A model generated the notes under the pieces. It was given only the letters and a program-made list of their open reading frames with translations, was not told where the DNA came from and made no database searches. Shown one piece after another: positions 59,268-64,000 of a stretch of 64,000 bases of DNA. The stretch spans positions 1 to 64,000 of the forward strand of contig UQKK01000015.1 of the NCBI GenBank assembly GCA_900541505.1, in the 5' to 3' direction. Each line of letters starts with the position of its first letter. The stretch's first letter is position 1. Origin of the DNA: an uncultured Ruminococcus sp. Lineage in GTDB: Bacteria > Bacillota > Clostridia > Lachnospirales > Lachnospiraceae. Made by a program: the position numbers and the translations under genes.

Positions 59268-59933
59268 TTATTTTAAAAGATTTAATACGTATTCCAGATT
59301 CTCCCTGAAGCTTCCGTTGCTGACAAAGTTTTTGTTAAACAGAGCACTTCCCATTGTAAATGTCCAGGGATTCATTTTAAGAACTTCATCAACCCTTTCG
59401 TCACTGCCGATACTTCCGGCAAGTATAACCGGTTTCTTTGCATTAGCAATATATTCCGCTGACAATGCTGCCGGGTCTCCGTCAACATACCGATATCCAA
59501 GTAAATCTGTGCCTGCGCATCCTTTCTCTGCAAACATCGCTTCCTGGTCTATCATCTCTTTCGCTGTACCCTGCAGAATACTCGGATTCTGTGTTACCTT
59601 GCCTGCGAATGGGCAGTACTGCAAATTTGTTGTTTTAATATACTCAAATACACTTTCATAGAAAATGGTACCAATTAAATAATCAAATCCACATTCAACA
59701 GCAAGTTTTGCACCTCTCATGCATTCTTCTTCCGTATAGCTGACCACTTCCAGAAATGTAGTTTTTCCGCAGTCCTTCATATACTGAGCCAACTCTTTCA
59801 TTTTGTCAGGTTCCATGCCATGGTCTTTAAAGCCCCAGTACCTTACCGGCAAATCCTTACACTCCTGAAAAGTCTCCATTGCGTTTGGAACCGTGACATC
59901 GTTGTTTGTCAACATTACGATTAATTCTGACAT
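59268..59933 (-). CDS. Unrecognised TIM-barrel protein, first gene of the catabolic operon
   Basis: 221 residues from ATG 59,933 (GGAGAAGAG upstream). Alternating strand/helix pattern with LIVMLTNNDVTV, VRYWGFKDHGMEPDK, FDYLIGTIFYESVFEY and KKPVILAGSIGSDERVDEVLKM; the last block ends with a phosphate-binding-like GSIGS loop of TIM barrels. No active-site signature identifies the reaction. First gene of the operon; probably an isomerase or epimerase of the same pathway. Confidence 0.65.
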   Translation of the reverse strand: MSELIVMLTNNDVTVPNAMETFQECKDLPVRYWGFKDHGMEPDKMKELAQYMKDCGKTTFLEVVSYTEEECMRGAKLAVECGFDYLIGTIFYESVFEYIKTTNLQYCPFAGKVTQNPSILQGTAKEMIDQEAMFAEKGCAGTDLLGYRYVDGDPAALSAEYIANAKKPVILAGSIGSDERVDEVLKMNPWTFTMGSALFNKNFVSNGSFRENLEYVLNLLK

Positions 59934-60291
59934 TGTCTCTTCTCCTTTTCTCTTATTTTGCTTGGATTCCATCCAAACTGCCGTCTCTTTTCCAGCTGCT
60001 TTCAGTTTAATCCAGCATCCTCATTTTTGTCGATTAACTATATTGCTTATGGTATTACTTATATTGTCTTCTTTATCTCACATTACAACCGATATATACT
60101 GATATTTCTTTCTTTGCTCTTATCATTACATATCTTGCTATTTTTGCTTCACTTTCTTTTTTTAATCTCGACACATTGTAACTCATCAGACAAACGTGAG
60201 GTTTCTTAAGTAAGTATCTTGCTGAGGCGAAAAATCATATCGGAATTTCATATCGTTTCAGAGTTATATAAAATAAACTGCTTATAAAGAC
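59934..60291. other. Upstream region of the catabolic operon
   Basis: An AT-rich 358-bp stretch. It must hold the operon promoter on the minus strand; TTGTAA with an AATATA 17 bp later is the only weak candidate seen. A 21-codon reading frame (MKFRYDFSPQQDTYLRNLTF and one more residue) was seen but not supported by a ribosome site. Confidence 0.4.
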
Positions 60292-60340
60292 AGAAGAGTA
60301 TGTCGCAAAATAACTACAATATTTTGCAACACACTCTTCT
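60292..60340 (-). terminator. Terminator of the HAD/acetyltransferase/Dpp operon
   Basis: Minus strand: AGAAGAGTGTGTTGCAAAAT pairs with ATTTTGCGACATACTCTTCT with two mismatches and a 9-nt loop, followed by GTCTTTAT. It lies about 10 bp after the HAD stop. Confidence 0.75.
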
Positions 60341-60349
60341 ACTGTTTGT

Positions 60350-61180
60350 CTATTTATAATAGAACTCCTTATCAAGAAATTTTGCAACACCATCCTGGTC
60401 GCAATCTTCAATCACTCCAGTCACTTTCTCTTTTATTTCCGTAAGTGCATTTTCAGGTGCATAACTTCTGTCTGCAGCCTCTATCATAGGCATATCATTC
60501 CAATTATCACCAAATACGACAACTTCATCGCATTGCAAATAGTTTTTGAGCCATTTAAGAGCCCTGCTTTTACTTGCTTTGTTACTAAATACTTCAAGGC
60601 AATAAAGACCATTATATATATTTAAATAGCATGTATAATTTACATCTTTTATTTGAGAGAGTTTTGTGCAAATGGAGGTCAATTCCTCCTTTTTCCCGGT
60701 TAAGGAAAAATAAACTGCCATTCCTTTTTGTAATTCTGCCTTGTAGTCCGCAGTTATATAGACTTCTTTACAGCTTCGCAATGCTCGTTCACTGTAATAT
60801 TGCTTCTGAACCTGCATTTTTTCATCGCCATAGCATATACTGAGCTGGTTCTCATGGAACAGATACATAAAACAATCCTTTTTGCTTTTTTGAAATGCAT
60901 CAATGACCTTTTCTGCCGTTTTATCTTCCATTCCTTCTACATTCAAATAGCTTTTGTCTTTAAAATCATATATGAATACCCCATTAGTCAATATTGCGGG
61001 TATACCTAATCTGATACCTTCCAGACGATAATCACATCCATACGGCATTCTTGCAGTTGCTATGGAAAACATCATTCCCGCCTTTATGCAGCGATTAATA
61101 ATATACGCACTATAATCAGAAACTTCTTTTTTGTGGTTGAACAGCGTCCCATCCAAATCGGATAAATACAACGTTCTCAT
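60350..61180 (-). CDS. Cof-type HAD-IIB phosphatase
   Basis: 276 residues from ATG 61,180; an ATG at 61,204 would overlap the acetyltransferase. Motif I LYLSDLDGTLFNH, motif II FSIATARM, motif III Lys in SKSRALKWL, and motif IV VFGDNWNDMPMIEAA. HAD-IIB phosphatases hydrolyse sugar phosphates, FMN or similar small phosphates. Expected substrate unknown. Last gene of the operon beginning upstream of 64 kb. Confidence 0.88.
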   Translation of the reverse strand: MRTLYLSDLDGTLFNHKKEVSDYSAYIINRCIKAGMMFSIATARMPYGCDYRLEGIRLGIPAILTNGVFIYDFKDKSYLNVEGMEDKTAEKVIDAFQKSKKDCFMYLFHENQLSICYGDEKMQVQKQYYSERALRSCKEVYITADYKAELQKGMAVYFSLTGKKEELTSICTKLSQIKDVNYTCYLNIYNGLYCLEVFSNKASKSRALKWLKNYLQCDEVVVFGDNWNDMPMIEAADRSYAPENALTEIKEKVTGVIEDCDQDGVAKFLDKEFYYK

Positions 61181-61196
61181 ATTATATTTCCCGCCT

Positions 61197-61808
61197 TCAA
61201 TCATATTGTGTATTTAAAATTTCAAAATAATTCGTTTTGTCATTTTCTGTAATCTCCCGGATAACTCTGCATGGGACACCTGCCGCCACTACATTTTCAG
61301 GAATATCACGTGTAATAACACTTCCCGCCCCTATAATACTGTTATTTCCAATTGAGATGCCATAATCCATATGTACACCTCCTCCAACCCACACATTGTT
61401 TCCTATCTTTACAGGTTTTGCAAAACATGCCCCTGCCGCTCTTTCAGCCGAATCAAAAGCATGTCTTGCCGTGTAAATAGATACACCTGGACCAAAAAGG
61501 ACATTATCACCAATTTCTATTGGAGCGGGGTCTAAAAGTGTACAGTTAAAATTGGCATAAAAATTTTTGCCCAGAGTAATGTTGCGTCCAAATTCACATC
61601 GGAATCCCGGTTCAAAAAAAGCCCCTTCTCCCGCTGATTTGACCAGTTTTCTCAGGATATTCTCCCTGATTTCGGGAGCCTGCCCATAGCTGGCATTATA
61701 TTCATCAGTCAAAATAACTGCAATTTTTCTCAGTTCAACCAGTTCGGGGGTTAAATCATTATACAATTTACCTTGTAAAATCCGAGCTACTTGTTTTTCT
61801 AATTCCAC
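61197..61808 (-). CDS. Sugar O-acetyltransferase (maltose acetyltransferase-like)
   Basis: About 203 residues from GTG 61,808 (AGGAG 5 nt upstream). An N-terminal MAT domain, then a left-handed beta-helix of hexapeptide repeats (IEIGDNVLFGPGVSIYTARH, KIGNNVWVGGGVHM, ISIGNNSIIGAGSVITRDI). It uses acetyl-CoA to acetylate a free sugar or galactoside. The conserved His in TARHAFDS is the likely catalytic base. It is followed by the HAD gene 16 bp later. Confidence 0.88.
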   Translation of the reverse strand: MELEKQVARILQGKLYNDLTPELVELRKIAVILTDEYNASYGQAPEIRENILRKLVKSAGEGAFFEPGFRCEFGRNITLGKNFYANFNCTLLDPAPIEIGDNVLFGPGVSIYTARHAFDSAERAAGACFAKPVKIGNNVWVGGGVHMDYGISIGNNSIIGAGSVITRDIPENVVAAGVPCRVIREITENDKTNYFEILNTQYD

Positions 61809-61859
61809 ACTTTCTCCTATTCCCACTGATAAAATCACAGTGTCTGTATTTCTTGTAAC

Positions 61860-62822
61860 CTATATCACCTTACCCTCACAGCAGTGATAGCATGCAACGT
61901 AATGTCCCGGCTCTACCTCTTTAAATTCCGGAGTGCCCTGATGACACCTCTCGTCAGCATAAGGACAACGATTGACAAATCTGCACTCATTTTTAGGATT
62001 TATGGGTGATTTTATCTCTCCGCGTATAATCTCCCTTTTCTTGTATCTGCTGCTTAATTTAGGAATCGGGATTGCATTTAAAAGTGCTTTGGTATAAGGG
62101 TGCAGCGGATTGGAAAACAGAAGATTTTTCGGTGCCATCTCCACAACCTGTCCCAGATACATAACCATGATATTATCTGAAATATGTTTTACTACACTTA
62201 AATTATGAGTAATAAACATATACGTGAATCCCTTTTTCTCCTGTAAATCCTGCATCAGGTTGAGTATCTGTGCCTGGATGGAAACATCAAGGGCAGATAC
62301 CGGTTCATCACATACGATAAATTCCGGATTTACTGCCAGAGCACGAGCAATACCAATCCTCTGCCTTCTTCCGCCATCAAGCTCATGAGGGTAGGAGTTA
62401 ATGAGTCTCTCTGCCAACCCTACTGTTTCCATCAGCTCATATGTTCTCTCTTCAATCTCTGCTTTGCTGTGACAAAGTTTATTGACTATCAGCGCTTCTG
62501 CTATAATCTCCCCGACACTCGCCCTGGGATTTAGTGATTCATACGGATCCTGAAAAATAATCTGCATTTTCTTTCTCAAGTCCCGCTGTTTATGTTTGTT
62601 ATACTCCAGGATGTTCTCTCCCCGGTATAAAACCTCACCTTCCGTAGATTCCAAAAGTCTTAAAATCAAACGCCCCAGAGTGCTCTTTCCACATCCCGAC
62701 TCACCTACTACTCCCAGGGTTTTTCCTTCCGGAATGTTAAAGCTCACATCATCTACGGCATGAAGGTATCCTTTGGGAGTAGGAAAATATTTTTTCAAAT
62801 GACGAACTTCTAATAAATCCAT
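61860..62822 (-). CDS. Peptide ABC transporter ATPase (DppF/OppF)
   Basis: 320 residues: Walker A GVVGESGCGKSTLGRLIL, signature HELDGGRRQRIGIARAL (an LDGGR variant of LSGGQ), Walker B PEFIVCDEPVSALDVS, H-loop MFITHNL. The C-terminal Cys-rich oligopeptide extension (CRFVNRCPYADERC) can bind a [4Fe-4S] cluster, typical of DppD/OppD/F proteins. It pairs with the DppD subunit, 1 bp upstream. Confidence 0.92.
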   Translation of the reverse strand: MDLLEVRHLKKYFPTPKGYLHAVDDVSFNIPEGKTLGVVGESGCGKSTLGRLILRLLESTEGEVLYRGENILEYNKHKQRDLRKKMQIIFQDPYESLNPRASVGEIIAEALIVNKLCHSKAEIEERTYELMETVGLAERLINSYPHELDGGRRQRIGIARALAVNPEFIVCDEPVSALDVSIQAQILNLMQDLQEKKGFTYMFITHNLSVVKHISDNIMVMYLGQVVEMAPKNLLFSNPLHPYTKALLNAIPIPKLSSRYKKREIIRGEIKSPINPKNECRFVNRCPYADERCHQGTPEFKEVEPGHYVACYHCCEGKVI

Positions 62823-62823
62823 A

Positions 62824-63801
62824 TTATTTTTCCTCCTTCCATTTTTCCCAGTGCCAGCACATCACATTGTGTCCTTCTTCCGCTTCACTTATAGGCGGAC
62901 ATTCTTTACATTGCTCTGTGGCATACAGGCAACGGGGATGGAAACTGCAGCCTTGCGGCAAATCAGTCGGGTCGGGCATAAGTCCTTCAATCGGAGTCAG
63001 CCTGTGTTTGTCGTCATCCAGACTCGGAACAGATTCAAAAAGTCCCTGGGTATATGGATGCAGCGGTGAACTATAAATTTGCTCGACACTTCCTGACTCT
63101 ACCACTTCTCCCGCGTACATAATTGCGACCCGGTCACACATTTCTGCTACAATCCCCAAATCATGTGTAATGAGGAGCATTGAAGTCTGATATTCCTTCT
63201 TCAGTTCTTCCATCAGATTCAGTATCTGTGCCTGTATTGTTACGTCCAGCGCTGTGGTCGGCTCGTCAGCAATCAACAGTTTCGGGTTACATGCCAGTGC
63301 AATGGCGATTACCACTCTTTGTTTCATGCCCCCTGAGAACTGATGAGGATAATCCGTTTTTCTCTCCTTTGGAAGTCCTACTTTCTCCATGAGCTCATCA
63401 ACTTTTTCACCGAGCTCACTTTTTTTCAAATCATTGTGGAGCATCACCATCTCGCCGATTTGTTCTCCAACTGTCTGCAATGGGTTTAACGATGTCATAG
63501 GGTCCTGAAAAATCATTGCAACTTTCTGTCCTCTGATTTTTCTCATTTTTTTCTCGGGTGTCTGAATGACCTCGTCCCCATCAAGTACAATACTGCCCGA
63601 AACCACCTCAGACACCTTATCCGGGAGCAATTTCATGATACTGAGTGCAGTTGTCGTTTTTCCTGCGCCTGTCTCTCCCACAAGAGCCAGGGTCTCACCA
63701 TCTTTTATTTGTAGATTAATACCGTTTACAGCATATACAACTTCCTTGTTTGAGTAGTAGCGAACCGCCAGGTCTTTGATTTCCAGATAATTTTTCTGCA
63801 T
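62824..63801 (-). CDS. Peptide ABC transporter ATPase (DppD/OppD)
   Basis: 325 residues: Walker A LALVGETGAGKTTTALSIM, signature HQFSGGMKQRVVIAIAL, Walker B PKLLIADEPTTALDVT, H-loop LLITHDLGIV, then the Cys-rich extension (CSFHPRCLYATEQCKECPP). It energises peptide import together with DppF. The ATG at 63,801 follows AGGAGGTAG. It is preceded by the DppC permease. Confidence 0.93.
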   Translation of the reverse strand: MQKNYLEIKDLAVRYYSNKEVVYAVNGINLQIKDGETLALVGETGAGKTTTALSIMKLLPDKVSEVVSGSIVLDGDEVIQTPEKKMRKIRGQKVAMIFQDPMTSLNPLQTVGEQIGEMVMLHNDLKKSELGEKVDELMEKVGLPKERKTDYPHQFSGGMKQRVVIAIALACNPKLLIADEPTTALDVTIQAQILNLMEELKKEYQTSMLLITHDLGIVAEMCDRVAIMYAGEVVESGSVEQIYSSPLHPYTQGLFESVPSLDDDKHRLTPIEGLMPDPTDLPQGCSFHPRCLYATEQCKECPPISEAEEGHNVMCWHWEKWKEEK

Positions 63802-63813
63802 GCATCCTACCTC

Positions 63814-64000
63814 CTATTTCAATCTGGGATCCAGTGCGTCCCGCAGACCGTCACCCATTAAGTTCAGCGATAATACCGTAAGAATGATAGAAATACCTGG
63901 GAAAACGACTAAATGAGGAAGCTGTCTTATGAATTCTTTCCCTTCCGAAAGCATTGCTCCCCATTCGGGCATAGGCGGATTGATTCCCAGTCCAAGGAAA
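63814..64000 (-). CDS. Peptide ABC transporter permease DppC/OppC, C-terminal end (runs off window)
   Basis: The last 61 codons of a permease: FLGLGINPPMPEWGAMLSEG, then PHLVVFPGISIILTVLSLNLMGDG and LRDALDPRLK. The GLGI-PP-PEWG motif and the closing LNLLGDGLRDALDP pattern are hallmarks of DppC. The remainder and the DppB and binding-protein genes should lie to the right. Confidence 0.92.
   Translation of the reverse strand, partial: FLGLGINPPMPEWGAMLSEGKEFIRQLPHLVVFPGISIILTVLSLNLMGDGLRDALDPRLK

Noticed and set aside
60200..60265. A 21-codon minus-strand frame upstream of the catabolic operon
   Set aside because: No ribosome site, no conserved pattern, and two stops in a row follow; probably chance in AT-rich leader DNA.

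Overview
The window reads as a Gram-positive Clostridia chromosome, most likely a Lachnospiraceae gut bacterium, carrying an integrative and conjugative element (ICE). Supporting signs are strong AGGAGG ribosome sites, a SpoVG homologue, class B sortase with a Cna-type adhesin, a NiaR/nadABC operon, an ECF sigma/anti-sigma pair, and an ICE gene set typical of Clostridiales elements (DUF6103, DUF5348, DUF3852, DUF3849, DUF3789, DUF4314).

Positions 1 to about 29,890 are one ICE, transcribed entirely right to left. From its right end it runs: small accessory proteins (29.7-23.2 kb), an adenine methylase, AbrB and SpoVG-type regulators, a large sortase-anchored adhesin (16.8-20.4 kb), the type IV secretion block (pilin, TrbL/VirB6, PrgI/VirB3-like, VirB4, sortase B, CHAP hydrolase; 8-16 kb), a cytosine methyltransferase whose 5' end is out of frame, a GC-rich gene-free stretch that is a candidate oriT (3.07-3.48 kb), a ribbon-helix-helix mobilisation protein, and the start of a MobP3-like relaxase cut by the window edge. 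An AT-rich three-gene cassette (556-2519) with its own promoter sits between the mobilisation protein and the relaxase; it is the best candidate for an undescribed system. No coupling protein or integrase is seen; both may lie left of the window. The right end lies inside a flavodoxin gene, which is truncated at about 29,890.

Two features run through the ICE. Intrinsic-terminator-like hairpins repeatedly sit directly in front of ribosome sites (relaxase, 111-aa gene, TrbL, adhesin, dam, 204-aa gene and first gene), which suggests attenuation or processive antitermination. About fifteen unrelated ICE proteins also end in an acidic stretch followed by a Met/Gly/Pro-rich hydrophobic tip.

From 30 kb onward is chromosome. 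It holds a carboxymuconolactone decarboxylase/cupin gene; an AAA/DUF4143 ATPase whose promoter is flanked by two perfect 33-bp repeats; an AraC regulator; a HipBA-like pair; tRNA-Cys and tRNA-Glu; and an envelope cluster of two lipoproteins, an ECF sigma/anti-sigma pair with two matching promoters, a DUF3810 metalloprotease-like protein, a large exported protein and a methyltransferase. Then come nadA-nadB-nadC-niaR for de novo NAD synthesis, and a long catabolic operon (50.4-59.9 kb: isomerase, aldolase, TIM-barrel protein, EutH-family permease, FGGY kinase, flavoprotein, cupin, GntR regulator, enolase-superfamily dehydratase and YitT). The window ends in a HAD phosphatase, a sugar O-acetyltransferase and a Dpp/Opp peptide transporter.
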